Under the pieces are notes generated by a model. That model was not told the DNA's origin. It worked only from the letters and a program-made list of their open reading frames with translations, and did not search any database. Positions 1 through 9,273 of a stretch of DNA of 64,000 bases are shown in pieces; the stretch's first letter is position 1; every line of letters starts with the position of its first letter. This DNA comes from Arenicellales bacterium (GTDB lineage Bacteria; Pseudomonadota; Gammaproteobacteria; Arenicellales; JAJDZL01). The stretch lies in the NCBI GenBank assembly GCA_958295885.1, contig OY282380.1:2542001-2606000 (forward strand), in the 5' to 3' direction. The position numbers and the translations under genes are program-made.

Positions 1-244
1 CATCGCATTGAACCTGATGCGATTTTTTGAAGATGAAAGCTGCGGACAGTGCACTCCCTGCCGAGTTGGTACGGAAAAATCGGTGAAACTGATGGAAAAT
101 GACCAGTGGGACCAACCACTGCTGAAGGATATTGCACAGGCAATGACTGACGCATCGATTTGTGGATTGGGGCAGGCGGCTGCAAATCCAATTCTTTCTG
201 TAATGAAATACTTCCCGGAAGATCTTATATGCAAAACGACTTGA
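1..244 (+). CDS. NuoF-like formate dehydrogenase beta subunit, C-terminal end (partial)
   Basis: The open frame enters from the left edge and gives about 80 residues. It contains CGQCTPCRVGT, followed about 35 residues later by CGLGQAAANP. These are the four cysteines of the N3-type 4Fe-4S domain at the C-terminus of NuoF/FdsB flavoproteins. In NAD-linked formate dehydrogenases this subunit carries FMN and passes electrons from the alpha subunit to NAD. The stop overlaps the start of the downstream alpha subunit by 16 bp, which indicates translational coupling. The flavin and NAD domains lie outside the window, so a stand-alone NuoF of complex I cannot be strictly excluded, but the neighbour makes the formate dehydrogenase role more likely. 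Confidence 0.85.
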   Translation, partial: IALNLMRFFEDESCGQCTPCRVGTEKSVKLMENDQWDQPLLKDIAQAMTDASICGLGQAAANPILSVMKYFPEDLICKTT

Positions 245-2991
245 ATTTTACTTTTGAACTGGACGGGCGAGAGGTTGAAGCTCGTCATGAAGAGACGATC
301 TGGCAGATTGCACATCGCGAGAATACGACTCTTCCGCATTTGTGTTACTTGCCTCAAACCGGCTATCGAGCCGATGGAAACTGCCGCGCCTGTATGGTTG
401 AGATTGAAGGAGAAAGAGTGCTGGCGGCTTCCTGCATACGAAAGCCGTCGCCGGGAATGAAAGTCAAGACCGGAAGTGACAGAGCGGAATTCGCGCGTCG
501 GCTGGTATTTGAAATGCTGGCTGCCGACCAGCCGGAAAAAGAAACAGCACACGATCCGGATTCCCGCTTCTGGCAGTGGAACGACAAGATTCAGCCGGAA
601 TTTGATCGACTGCCAAAACGCATTCCGCCGATCCCGGACAGCAGTCACGCAGCCATGCGCGTGTATCTGGATGCCTGCATACACTGCAATCTGTGCGTGA
701 GAGCCTGCCGCGAAGTGCAGGTAAATGACGTCATTGGCATGGCTTACCGCGGAAATCTTACGAAAGTCGTATTCGACTTTGATGATCCGATGGGACACAG
801 CACCTGCGTTGCCTGCGGCGAATGCGTGCAGGCCTGCCCTACTGGGGCTTTGGTCGAAGAGTCATTCGTAGACGCACGAGGCGTGAATCGAAACCTGGAA
901 TTGGATGAAGTCGAAAGCGTCTGTCCTTACTGCGGCGTTGGCTGCCAGATCACCTATCAGGTCAGCGATAACAAAATCAAGGCAGTCCAGGGTCGGGAAG
1001 GCCCCGCCAATCAGAATCGGCTGTGTGTCAAAGGACGATTTGGTTTTGATTATGTCAGTCACAGACATCGTTTGACAAAGCCGATGATTCGGCTTGACAG
1101 CGCAAAGAAAGATGCGCACAGAGAGATCGATCCCCTGAATCCGCATTCTCACTTTCGAGAAGCGAGCTGGAATGAGGCGCTGGATGCGGCAGCGGCTGGT
1201 TTCAGAAAAATTTTAGACGAAGTTGGATCGACTGGTTTGGCAGGGTTTGGTTCAGCCAAAGGTTCGAACGAAGAGGCCTATCTGGTTCAGAAACTGGTGC
1301 GTACTGGATTTGGAACGAACAATGTGGATCACTGCACCCGACTGTGTCATGCGTCGAGTGTCGCTGCCTTGCTGGAGGGAATTGGTTCTGGCGCGGTCAC
1401 CGCTCCGTTCACTGCCTGTATGGAATCTGACGTCATTATCGTCATCGGTGCAAATCCGACTGAAAATCACCCAGTCGCTGCGACCTACTTCAAGCAGGCG
1501 CGACGACAGGGGAAAGAGCTGATTGTCATTGATCCACGTTTTACGACGCTGGCCCGACATGCTACCCATGCGCTGAAGTTCAAGTCCGGAACCGATGTTG
1601 CCCTTCTGAACGCATTGCTGCACGTCATCATTGAAGAAGGTCTTTATGACCGCGATTACGTAGGTAAATTTACCGAAGGATTTGAGAACCTAAAGCGGCA
1701 CATTCAGGATTTTTCTCCTGAGGAAATGTCGAAAATTTGCGAAATTGATGCCTCGACACTGCGGACCGTCGCTCGCAAATTTGCAAATTGCAGACGTGGG
1801 ATCATCTTTTGGGGCATGGGAATATCGCAGCACACGCACGGCACGGACAACGCCCGCTGCCTGATTGCTCTGGCTGCGATTACCGGGCATGTGGGGCGTC
1901 CGGGAACCGGACTGCACCCGCTGCGGGGGCAAAACAATGTTCAGGGCGCTTCCGATGCAGGTTTGATCCCCATGGTTTTTCCGGATTACCAGGAAGTTGA
2001 CGTGGAGAATGTTCGAGCAAAGTTCGAAGATGCCTGGGGCACTGCCTTGGATCCGAATCGAGGGCTGACCGTCGTCGAAATTATGGATGCGGTTCATGCG
2101 GGTGAAATTCGGGGGATGTATGTGATGGGAGAAAACCCGGCAATGTCGGACCCCGACGTCCGGCATGCGCGCGAAGCGCTGGCAGACCTGGAGCATCTTG
2201 TCGTTCAGGATTTGTTCCTGACAGAAACTGCTTTTCACGCAGACGTCATATTGCCGGCTTCGGCCTGGCCGGAGAAAGATGGCACAGTCACCAACACAAA
2301 CCGTCAGGTTCAGATGGGGCGCAAAGCGCTGAAACTGCCCGGGGACGCCCGACAGGACTGGTGGATCATTCAGGAAATCGCGCGGCGGCTTGGACTGAAC
2401 TGGAATTACTCAGGGCCAGCGGATGTCTATGCAGAAATGGCTGGAGTCATGCCATCTTTGGACAATATTTCCTGGGAAAGACTCTGTGCGGAAAGTGCGG
2501 TCACATATCCTTGTGACGGACCGGATGTCGCTGGACAGGACATCGTCTTTGGAGACGGGTTTCCAACTGAATCGAGCAGAGCCAAATTAGTGCCGGCGAG
2601 CATCATCCCGCCCGATGAAGAGCCGGATGACGATTTCCCGCTCATTTTGACGACGGGTCGACAGCTTGAGCACTGGCACACAGGCGCGATGACCAGAAGG
2701 TCGAAAATACTGGATAAAATTCAGCCGGAAGCCGTTGCCAGCATGTCGCCGAGTCAGTTGCGGAGTTTAAGCATACAGCCAGGTGAAATGGTGCAGATCT
2801 TTACTCGCCGCGGCAGGATTGAATTGAAGACGCGCAGTGATCATGCCATTCCGACAGGAGTCGTATTCGTACCGTTCTGTTACGCGGAAGCCGCCGCGAA
2901 CGTCCTGACAAATCCTGCCCTTGATCCGATGGGGAAAATACCGGAGTTTAAATTCTGCGCGGCTCGGGTTGAGCGATTCGCAGTCGTTTGA
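229..2991 (+). CDS. Formate dehydrogenase alpha subunit (Mo/W-bis-MGD, FdsA-like)
   Basis: A protein of 920 residues that oxidises formate to CO2. The N-terminus is a 2Fe-2S domain with cysteines at about 39, 52, 55 and 69. Two 4Fe-4S ferredoxin motifs follow (CIHCNLCVRAC and CVACGECVQAC), then the CPYCGVGC cluster that opens the molybdopterin domain. The active-site segment DHCTRLCHAS has Cys373 where E. coli FdhH has selenocysteine, so this is a Cys enzyme. The C-terminal molybdopterin-dinucleotide-binding domain starts near TTGRQLEHWHTG. I chose the ATG at 229 because the frame upstream is just the neighbour in another register, and the 229 start gives the family's normal N-terminus and a coupled overlap. 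The gene is intact. Formate released by histidine degradation (hutG, this window) is one possible source of substrate. Confidence 0.93.
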   Translation: MQNDLNFTFELDGREVEARHEETIWQIAHRENTTLPHLCYLPQTGYRADGNCRACMVEIEGERVLAASCIRKPSPGMKVKTGSDRAEFARRLVFEMLAADQPEKETAHDPDSRFWQWNDKIQPEFDRLPKRIPPIPDSSHAAMRVYLDACIHCNLCVRACREVQVNDVIGMAYRGNLTKVVFDFDDPMGHSTCVACGECVQACPTGALVEESFVDARGVNRNLELDEVESVCPYCGVGCQITYQVSDNKIKAVQGREGPANQNRLCVKGRFGFDYVSHRHRLTKPMIRLDSAKKDAHREIDPLNPHSHFREASWNEALDAAAAGFRKILDEVGSTGLAGFGSAKGSNEEAYLVQKLVRTGFGTNNVDHCTRLCHASSVAALLEGIGSGAVTAPFTACMESDVIIVIGANPTENHPVAATYFKQARRQGKELIVIDPRFTTLARHATHALKFKSGTDVALLNALLHVIIEEGLYDRDYVGKFTEGFENLKRHIQDFSPEEMSKICEIDASTLRTVARKFANCRRGIIFWGMGISQHTHGTDNARCLIALAAITGHVGRPGTGLHPLRGQNNVQGASDAGLIPMVFPDYQEVDVENVRAKFEDAWGTALDPNRGLTVVEIMDAVHAGEIRGMYVMGENPAMSDPDVRHAREALADLEHLVVQDLFLTETAFHADVILPASAWPEKDGTVTNTNRQVQMGRKALKLPGDARQDWWIIQEIARRLGLNWNYSGPADVYAEMAGVMPSLDNISWERLCAESAVTYPCDGPDVAGQDIVFGDGFPTESSRAKLVPASIIPPDEEPDDDFPLILTTGRQLEHWHTGAMTRRSKILDKIQPEAVASMSPSQLRSLSIQPGEMVQIFTRRGRIELKTRSDHAIPTGVVFVPFCYAEAAANVLTNPALDPMGKIPEFKFCAARVERFAVV

Positions 2992-3055
2992 GGCAAATTC
3001 AGCCCACTTGGAGCCGGCTTTGATTTGTTGAGTTCACTGCAGCGGCTGAATGATC

Positions 3056-3132
3056 TGGTCGGGGTGAGTGGATTCGAACCACCGGCCCCTGCCTCCCGAA
3101 GGCAGTGCTCTGCCAGACTGAGCTACACCCCG
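3056..3132 (-). tRNA. tRNA-Pro (CGG anticodon)
   Basis: Read on the minus strand this is a 77-nt cloverleaf with an encoded 3' CCA. The acceptor arm CGGGGTG pairs with CACCCCG, the D arm contains GCTCAG, and the T arm carries GGTTCGAATCC. The anticodon arm is CTGCC-TTCGGGA-GGCAG, so positions 34-36 are CGG. The 5' end lies only 4 bp after the ispB stop codon on the same strand, so the tRNA is probably processed from the ispB transcript. Confidence 0.95.
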
Positions 3133-3136
3133 TGAT

Positions 3137-4162
3137 CTAATAGTTTCTGCTGCAGGAAAACTCTGCCAGTTTGATGAGCAAGTCCCGATAGACGGACTGG
3201 TCCAGAAAGTCAAGACACTCTACCGCTCTGTCTCCGTAGGACTGCGCAAGGCTTGAAGTATATTCAAGTGCGCCGCTTGCAGCAACTATATGGCAGATGT
3301 TTTCAATGTTGCAGTCTCCTGGATGTTCCAGTGCAGCATTGATTTCCTGCAGTTGTTCTGCGCCGACATGCTCGCGGGCATAAATCAATGGAAGTGTCAG
3401 CTTGCCTTCACTCAAGTCATCCCCGACTCTCTTGCCGATGGTTTCTGTATCGCCAGCGTAATCGAGATAGTCGTCAATCAGCTGGAAAGCGATCCCTAAG
3501 TTTCGTCCGTAATCTGCCATCTGCTGCTGGATCTTTTCCGATTGGTCGGAAATGATCGATCCGATCTGCGCACCGGCGCGAAACAGAGTGGCAGTTTTTC
3601 GGTCAATTGTGGACAAGTACTCTTCTTTGGTTGTTTTCGCAGCCTGCAGTTGAACCAACTGCATGATTTCACCTTCAGAAATTCTACGAGTGGCCTGCGC
3701 CATAACCTCAAAAACAGGTATTCGGTTGACTTCAGTCAGCATTTCAAAGGAACGGGAATAGAAGAAGTCTCCAACCAGCACGCTGGCCGGATTGCCCCAG
3801 ATGGAGTTTGCGCTGGCGCGGCCGCGGCGCATGACGGACTGATCGACGACGTCATCGTGCAAAAGGGTGGCAACATGAATGAACTCAATCATCACCGCGA
3901 GAATGACATGCTGATTTCCTTCATAGCCGAGGGCTCGGGCGCTCAGCGCCAAGGTGATGGGACGCAGTTTTTTACCGCCATGCTGCAGGATATGATCTCC
4001 GATCGCCTGAATCAAGGGTATGTTCGTATCCAGGGCATGCAGCATGTAAGCATCGATTGCTTTCAGATCTTGTTTGACTGCAGAGCGTATGACTGAGAGA
4101 GAATCGGTTGATGAATTTACCTGAGACGAAGATTGATCGTCTTTACTGCCTCTGTAACTCAT
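3137..4162 (-). CDS. ispB: Octaprenyl (polyprenyl) diphosphate synthase
   Basis: A 341-residue trans-isoprenyl diphosphate synthase that builds the side chain of ubiquinone or menaquinone. The first aspartate-rich motif appears in LLHDDVVDQS, with Arg-Arg-Gly directly after it. The second aspartate-rich motif appears in QLIDDYLDYAGD. The FFYSRSFEML segment is typical of the long-chain enzymes. An N-terminal stretch of about 20 polar residues (rich in Ser, Gln and Asp) precedes the conserved fold, so a start at an internal Met is possible. The gene ends in TAG and tRNA-Pro follows 4 bp later. In many gammaproteobacteria ispB faces rplU divergently; here the two are 32 kb apart, which points to rearrangement. 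Confidence 0.9.
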   Translation of the reverse strand: MSYRGSKDDQSSSQVNSSTDSLSVIRSAVKQDLKAIDAYMLHALDTNIPLIQAIGDHILQHGGKKLRPITLALSARALGYEGNQHVILAVMIEFIHVATLLHDDVVDQSVMRRGRASANSIWGNPASVLVGDFFYSRSFEMLTEVNRIPVFEVMAQATRRISEGEIMQLVQLQAAKTTKEEYLSTIDRKTATLFRAGAQIGSIISDQSEKIQQQMADYGRNLGIAFQLIDDYLDYAGDTETIGKRVGDDLSEGKLTLPLIYAREHVGAEQLQEINAALEHPGDCNIENICHIVAASGALEYTSSLAQSYGDRAVECLDFLDQSVYRDLLIKLAEFSCSRNY

Positions 4163-4222
4163 GATTTTGTGATTCGCACTGGAATTGATTTGGGGATGAC
4201 GTCGACCGGCTGAACCATCGGG

Positions 4223-4834
4223 TCAGTCTGAATTCCTTGAGATTGGAACTCTTCGCTGAAACGCTTCCACCAACGTCCCTTGATCCATGTATTCCAGCTC
4301 GCCTCCGACGGGAATTCCGCGGGCCAGCTGAGTCGTTTTCGAACCGCTGTTTGACAGCAGGTCGGTCAGATAATTCGCGGTGGCATCCCCTTCAACCGTG
4401 ATGTTGGTAGCAAGTATGATTTCAGAAATTGGGTTCGAATTTATGGTTTCAAGCAGTTCGCTGATGCCAAGTTCGTTCGGGCCAATCCCATCAATCGGGG
4501 AGATCCTTCCCATCAGTACGAAATACAGACCGTCGTAAGCGCCCGCTGCTTCAAATGTCGAGAGATCAGCGGGTGTTTCTACGATGCAGAGTTTGGTTCG
4601 GTCCCGATCTGGAGAGCGGCAGATTGAGCACAGCGGCGATTCACTGAAGTTGTTGCAGCGACTGCAGTGACGTACTTTTTCTGCAGCATTTCGAAGTGAA
4701 TCTACGATTTGGAAGGCGCTCGGGCGATCTCGCGCAAGCAAATGAAATACAAATCTCTGCGCTGTTTTCGGGCCGACTCCGGGCAGCCGGCGAAATGCGG
4801 TCAGCAGATCTTCTACTGCCTTGGAGACGCTCAT
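4223..4834 (-). CDS. recR: Recombination mediator protein RecR
   Basis: A 203-residue protein of normal RecR length. The helix-hairpin-helix region includes FRRLPGVGPKTAQR near residues 14-27. A zinc finger with four cysteines follows (CSRCNNFSESPLCSIC), then a Toprim domain with IVETPADL and VEGDATANYL. RecR acts with RecO and RecF to load RecA on gapped DNA. It is the last gene of a dnaX-ybaB-recR run on the minus strand, the usual order, with a 31-bp gap from ybaB. All key motifs are present. Confidence 0.96.
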   Translation of the reverse strand: MSVSKAVEDLLTAFRRLPGVGPKTAQRFVFHLLARDRPSAFQIVDSLRNAAEKVRHCSRCNNFSESPLCSICRSPDRDRTKLCIVETPADLSTFEAAGAYDGLYFVLMGRISPIDGIGPNELGISELLETINSNPISEIILATNITVEGDATANYLTDLLSNSGSKTTQLARGIPVGGELEYMDQGTLVEAFQRRVPISRNSD

Positions 4835-4865
4835 CGAATATCAATCGAGAAAATCGATCTGGAGA

Positions 4866-5180
4866 TTAGGGCCAGTTTGATGGCAGCGGAATGTTCAGGC
4901 CGCGGGTCAGGTCCGTCAGCTTTTCCTGACTCAGCGCATCGACCCTCCGGACCGCATCGTTAATTGCGCCGGCGACCAGATCCTCCAGCACTTCGCGGTC
5001 ATCCATCAGGAGATCATCGATCGTAACGTTGATTACATCGTGTCGTCCGTTCATTTCGATTTTGACAAGCCCGCCGCCAGCATCGCCAACTACGGTCTGT
5101 CGATCCAGTTCACCTTGAACTCTCTGCATTTTGTCCTGCAGTTCACCCGCGCGTTTCAAAATATCACTTAAGTTTTCCAT
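4866..5180 (-). CDS. ybaB: YbaB/EbfC family nucleoid-associated protein
   Basis: A 104-residue small DNA-binding protein of the YbaB/EbfC family, which forms dimers and associates with the nucleoid. The sequence shows the family pattern: an N-terminal helix (LSDILKRAGELQDKMQRVQ), a central strand region with GGGLVKIEMNGRHDV, and a C-terminal helix containing LVAGAINDAVRRV. The ATG overlaps the dnaX stop codon by one base (TGATG arrangement), so translation is coupled. recR follows in the same operon. Confidence 0.94.
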   Translation of the reverse strand: MENLSDILKRAGELQDKMQRVQGELDRQTVVGDAGGGLVKIEMNGRHDVINVTIDDLLMDDREVLEDLVAGAINDAVRRVDALSQEKLTDLTRGLNIPLPSNWP

Positions 5181-6889
5181 CAGCGTTCCTCATTTTTTTT
5201 CACTGTCTTCGGCAGCGTTGGGTAGCGTATTGAATCGCTGTCAATTTTCGCACCAAACTCTTTCCGAAGGGATTTTGGTATAGATTCACGTTCTATCTGC
5301 TGTCGAACCGCGGCCAGCTTCTCTCGGCGTTCTCGCGCCATGCGACCTTCTGGCGTCGTGGTGCTTTTAGCCCCTGGGGAGTAAATGATCTCGAGGTCGT
5401 CGCCTAGAACTTTCCGAAGATCTCTTAGCAGGTTCGTTCTATTTTGTTCCCGCGTAATCGACGTGTATTGTTCAGCTGGCGGCTGCAGATATATTTTATT
5501 GCCCGAACGACCTCGAAAAGCTACCTTGCTCGCAAATATTTTGGTCCATCCGGTCAGCTGATTCGAGTAGTTTACAAACTGAATCCAATCTTCCTCATTT
5601 TCAATGGTTCTCACCTGTCGATGCTGTGTCGGCCGGTGCGGGTGCTGTACTGTAGGTGGAAGACGTTCAGATGCAGGTTTTGGCTGTGCCGCAGCTGTAG
5701 GGGGCAGCATACTTTCTCGGGCTGGCTGAAACGGTTTCGTTGATGTGGCTGCTGGTGACTCGACGCCTTCTCCTAAAGTTTCACTCGCCTGTGAAATCTG
5801 TGCTGAATTTGGATGGAAAGCCAGCATGCGCATCAGCACCATTTCAAACCCCAGCTGCGGTCTGGGCGCGAGCGGCAGGTCGCGCTTGCCAATCAAGCCG
5901 ATCTGATAAAACAGCTGGACATCTTCTGGCGACATCAATTCGTCAATTCGTTTCAATTCATCCAAATTCTTTGAGCGAACATTAAGAACCGCCGGTGCGA
6001 TTTTCATCAGACTTAGGTCATGCAGCTTCAGGAGGATGTCGTCGAGCGCCGTTTCAAAGTCAATTGATCGCTCACACATCTTCTCGACTGTCTGCAGTGC
6101 CGCCAGCGCATTTACGGTGGCGATCGCCTTGAGCAGATCAAAGATGTATTCGTCGGACACCATGCCCAGCATGTCTCGTACGAGGTCCGCACGAACGTTC
6201 CCTTTGGTATAAGAAATTGCCTGATCAAGCAGACTTAAACCATCTCGCATGCTGCCTTTCGACTGACGTGCGATGCCATTCAACGCTTCAATTTCAAAAC
6301 CAATATTTTCCTGCGTCAGTATGTATCGCAGCTGTTTGCTGATTTCGTGCTCGTCCATCGCTCGGAGATTGAACTGAATGCATCGCGACAGTACCGTGAC
6401 GGGGAGCTTTTGAGGGTCGGTTGTCGCCATCAGAAATTTCACATGCGAGGGAGGCTCTTCCAAAGTTTTCAGGAGGGCATTGAAACTGTGTCCCGTCAGC
6501 ATGTGGATTTCGTCGATCAAGTAGACTTTGTAGCGACCGATCGTCGCTTTATAGGGAACGTTCTCCAGCAATGATCGTGTATCTTCGACTTTGGTGCGAG
6601 AAGCGGCATCAACCTCAATCAGGTCGATGAATCGGCCTTCGTCAATCTCGGTACAGGCTTTGCATTCATTACACGGTTTGGAGCTTACGCCGTTTTCGCA
6701 GTTCAGAGACTTTGCGACAATTCTGGCCAGCGTTGTCTTGCCGACACCGCGGGTACCGGTAAACAGATAGGCATGATGCAGACGGTTGTTGTCGAGAGCA
6801 TGCTGCAGCGTACGAACGACATGCTCCTGTCCGACGACTTCTTCAAATATTTTTGGACGCCACTTTCTGGCAAGGACAAGGTAACTCAC
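5180..6889 (-). CDS. dnaX: DNA polymerase III subunits gamma and tau
   Basis: A 569-residue clamp-loader ATPase. The Walker A motif is GTRGVGKT near residue 45, a zinc module has four cysteines (CENG...CNECKAC), the Walker B motif is in YLIDEIHML, and the sensor segment LEEPPSHVKFLMATTD follows. The C-terminal third (about residues 370-569) is the tau-specific region with a Pro/Ala/Gln linker. It is shorter than E. coli tau (643 residues). I did not find a clear A-AAA-AAG slip site, so I cannot say whether a separate gamma form is made. The gene starts the ybaB-recR operon, with 4.5S RNA immediately upstream on the same strand. Confidence 0.96.
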   Translation of the reverse strand: MSYLVLARKWRPKIFEEVVGQEHVVRTLQHALDNNRLHHAYLFTGTRGVGKTTLARIVAKSLNCENGVSSKPCNECKACTEIDEGRFIDLIEVDAASRTKVEDTRSLLENVPYKATIGRYKVYLIDEIHMLTGHSFNALLKTLEEPPSHVKFLMATTDPQKLPVTVLSRCIQFNLRAMDEHEISKQLRYILTQENIGFEIEALNGIARQSKGSMRDGLSLLDQAISYTKGNVRADLVRDMLGMVSDEYIFDLLKAIATVNALAALQTVEKMCERSIDFETALDDILLKLHDLSLMKIAPAVLNVRSKNLDELKRIDELMSPEDVQLFYQIGLIGKRDLPLAPRPQLGFEMVLMRMLAFHPNSAQISQASETLGEGVESPAATSTKPFQPARESMLPPTAAAQPKPASERLPPTVQHPHRPTQHRQVRTIENEEDWIQFVNYSNQLTGWTKIFASKVAFRGRSGNKIYLQPPAEQYTSITREQNRTNLLRDLRKVLGDDLEIIYSPGAKSTTTPEGRMARERREKLAAVRQQIERESIPKSLRKEFGAKIDSDSIRYPTLPKTVKKNEER

Positions 6890-6937
6890 GTTAAATCAGG
6901 TCGGCGCTTAGGGGTCGCAGTCAATTGTTTTTATAGT

Positions 6938-7053
6938 GGAGGCGGTTTCAACCCGCTGAAATTCAGTGCCCGCATCAGCTGCTACGGCTGCTTCCTTCCG
7001 GACCTGACCGGGTTCACAACCTGTCGTCACTGTATTAGCGGACTGTCCCCGCC
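6938..7053 (-). ncRNA. ffs: 4.5S signal recognition particle RNA
   Basis: On the minus strand this holds the highly conserved SRP domain IV loop, GGTCAGGTCCGGAAGGAAGC, near positions 6990-7010. The 5' GGCGGGG (7053 leftward) can pair with the 3' CCGCCTCC (6945-6938), closing a single long hairpin of about 115 nt. That is the size of the small bacterial SRP RNA. Together with Ffh it targets membrane proteins to the translocon. Its place just upstream of dnaX is common in proteobacteria. The ends are estimated from the terminal pairing. Confidence 0.93.
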
Positions 7054-8259
7054 ATATATGCTTTACGTCTTTATATAGAATACACGAAGAAACGGAAGTG
7101 GAAAATTTTACGAAAAACATTTTTAAGATGCTGCAGATATTCCTAATCGAAGAATCCGTCAAATCCTGACAGTAAATGATTGATCAGTCGAAAACTGCAA
7201 CAAAGCATTTGAAATTTAACAGTACTTTTGGTTAATTGTTCGCTGATGCCCCACATCGTAGAAATATCCGGCGCAAATGGGAAATTCATTTTTCTTTTCA
7301 ATCCACTGGAGATATTTTAATACGAGTGGTCAAAATGACGCACACAATCCGTTTTCCTCATCAGTGCGGATCATATTGCGCTTGACAGATATGCGGCCGC
7401 ATCAAGTGATCTTTGAGGGAAGCTGACAGCAATTTTGAAGTGCCGTCCAGGAGGCAGGAATGCGTTTTGTACAGTTGGAACCGGATGTTGAGGCTGGACG
7501 AGGCATAAGCATCTCTATCCGCCAAACTTGCGTTGGCGCGGTTCGGGTGAGTTTCCAACAGGTTGCCGAACTGTTGAACCGTCTGCTGCATCATGTTGCG
7601 GTCAATTTGGCCGAACGCATTCGCTGTCGTCTGCGTGTGTGCCGCGTCCGGATGCCGCATCACTTAAAAGCCCATGCCGAATCGCGCCGCCACCGAAATC
7701 GGGCCGGTGACTACCGAAACTAATGCTGTCAATTGATCAAAATTATGCAAATCAGTCACATCCGCTACCCACAGCTGATCCGGTTTTGATGCCTTAAATT
7801 CACGAATTTCCGAACCAAAGACTTGTTTTTTTCAGCAAGGGTTGGACCCTGGGAATAATTTTTAATGTTCTCGAATTACGTATAAAATGGTAGATTACGT
7901 TTCCCTAAGACAACTAGTATCAGGTGACTGTCCTAAACAATCACATGTAATAAATAAATTCGCTGGTACTAATGTTTAATCCTTGAATATTTGAAGAATA
8001 TCCAGTGGTGCGAGTCTACGCAGTAATCGGCATTTCAGACTTGGATTTGGTAAAAACCAAGATTGAAAAATATTACCGACATAACTATTATGACGCCGGG
8101 AAAATATATTCTTCATCGCAACGGAGGGTGAAACTTCACGCGAGTTGGCTACGAAAATTTGCCTTGGTGATAAAAATGAAAGTGGCGTAACCTCGGGTAT
8201 TGTTTTAGCCCTTACCAATTACTGGGGGCGTTATAACAAAGGACTTTGGGAATGGATTA
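7054..8259. other. Gene-poor region with transposase scraps
   Basis: I see no intact gene. On the minus strand near 7740-7800 a short stretch reads PDQLWVADVTD, which resembles the catalytic start of IS3-type integrase-core transposases, but the frame is soon lost. Other open frames here are short and match nothing I recognise. The region probably consists of decayed insertion material. Confidence 0.35.
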
Positions 8260-8535
8260 ATGTCAAACAAAACGCCAACAGCGGGTAACGACAAGGCCAG
8301 CCCCGAAGATGTCGGACACCAGCTGGCAGTGCCAAGCCCAGATATGGGCGACTCAGCCTGGGTTATGCATGGAATCAATAGGCTTGAGGGGAAGATCGAT
8401 AAGCTGGAAGAACGACTTCGGGCTGTTGAATATAAAACTAGTCAATCTACTGGTTGGCTGATGGTTGGATTTACTCTTTTGGTAATCATTCAGATTGCAT
8501 TGAGATTTGCCGATATCTCAATCACCGTCAACTAG
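8260..8535 (+). CDS. Small coiled-coil membrane protein, unknown function
   Basis: A 91-residue protein I do not recognise. A polar N-terminus rich in Pro, Asp and Ser (residues 1-38) is followed by a short coiled coil (GINRLEGKIDKLEERLRAVE) and one C-terminal membrane span (GWLMVGFTLLVIIQIALRF). Ten residues then remain on the far side. A GGGAATGG stretch upstream may serve as a weak ribosome site. The heptad-plus-anchor design is shared with the protein at 8974, which has the reverse order. Codon use looks gene-like. The function is unknown. Confidence 0.55.
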   Translation: MSNKTPTAGNDKASPEDVGHQLAVPSPDMGDSAWVMHGINRLEGKIDKLEERLRAVEYKTSQSTGWLMVGFTLLVIIQIALRFADISITVN

Positions 8536-8973
8536 GCATCCAGACACTTTCTTTCTTGCTGGTCTGCGCGTTGGTTTACAGTCCTGTCCGGCTGCCGGTG
8601 TCCAATTGACAAGTCAGTTGGAGCGGGTTTGAGCATCTCCTTCGTTACGTATGGTTTATTCAGCAGTGACTCCGATTTGCAATTTATAACCATTCATATG
8701 ATAGTCAAATTGCCTTCAGCTGCCGGTTTCAAGCTTTTGAAACGCTGGATATTCCAACAGGAGTGGAGGCATGACAGTGGTTCACGCCAAACGTGAAGCT
8801 GAACTGCTGGTGTGATTTGTCTGTGAAAAACGAAGCAAAATCGCAATTGAATATAACGCAGGTTCGCTGCGGTTCGGGAGCTGCGAAAGCCTCACAATGC
8901 CCTTGCTGGGAAAGTTCGTTTCCTTGGCAGGGGGAGACATTCCTCCAGTGCAACCTTTGTATAGGGAAATATA

Positions 8974-9273
8974 TTGGATCAATCCATTCAAGCCACGATT
9001 AAGAAGGAGGAAAAAATCGGTGATGAACTCGTTTGGGTGCGAGTCGTGGCAATAGGCATGTTTGCAATGTTAGGTCTGATTGTTACGCAGCTGTTCATTA
9101 TGCAAAACAGCACTTCGACGATAGGGACCGAATTATCAGAGTTCAGGGTTGATGTGCTATACAAGTTTGCAGCCATTGACAGTCGGCTGACGGATGTTGA
9201 CGGTCGGCTGACAAGAATTGAAGGTCGGCTGACGCGCATAGAAACTAAATTCTCAACTATTCAGGATCGTTAG
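8974..9273 (+). CDS. Small membrane protein with heptad-repeat coiled coil
   Basis: A 99-residue protein from a TTG start, preceded by AGGGAA at a suitable distance. Residues 20-44 form one membrane span (VVAIGMFAMLGLIVTQLFI). The rest is a coiled coil built on three 21-bp DNA repeats at 9181-9243, each encoding a version of GRLTRIE. The frame ends at TAG (9271-9273), but the same frame continues open as another coiled coil (QRIAATLEKMVQRLEVVVQQ) to a TGA near 9347. The present protein may therefore be a shortened form. I do not recognise the family. Confidence 0.5.
   Translation: MDQSIQATIKKEEKIGDELVWVRVVAIGMFAMLGLIVTQLFIMQNSTSTIGTELSEFRVDVLYKFAAIDSRLTDVDGRLTRIEGRLTRIETKFSTIQDR
9181..9243 (+). 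repeat. Three tandem 21-bp repeats encoding coiled-coil heptads
   Basis: Three units at 9181-9201, 9202-9222 and 9223-9243 share the core GTCGGCTGAC, and each encodes seven residues of the GRLTRIE type. The unit length equals one coiled-coil heptad, so copy-number change would lengthen or shorten the coil without breaking the frame. Confidence 0.8.

Noticed and set aside
3137..4162. Long plus-strand frame at 3542-4096
   Set aside because: It is the antisense of ispB, which has complete motifs on the minus strand.
7361..7723. Overlapping frames of 87-100 codons on both strands
   Set aside because: Neither has recognisable motifs or a ribosome site, and the region shows signs of IS decay.
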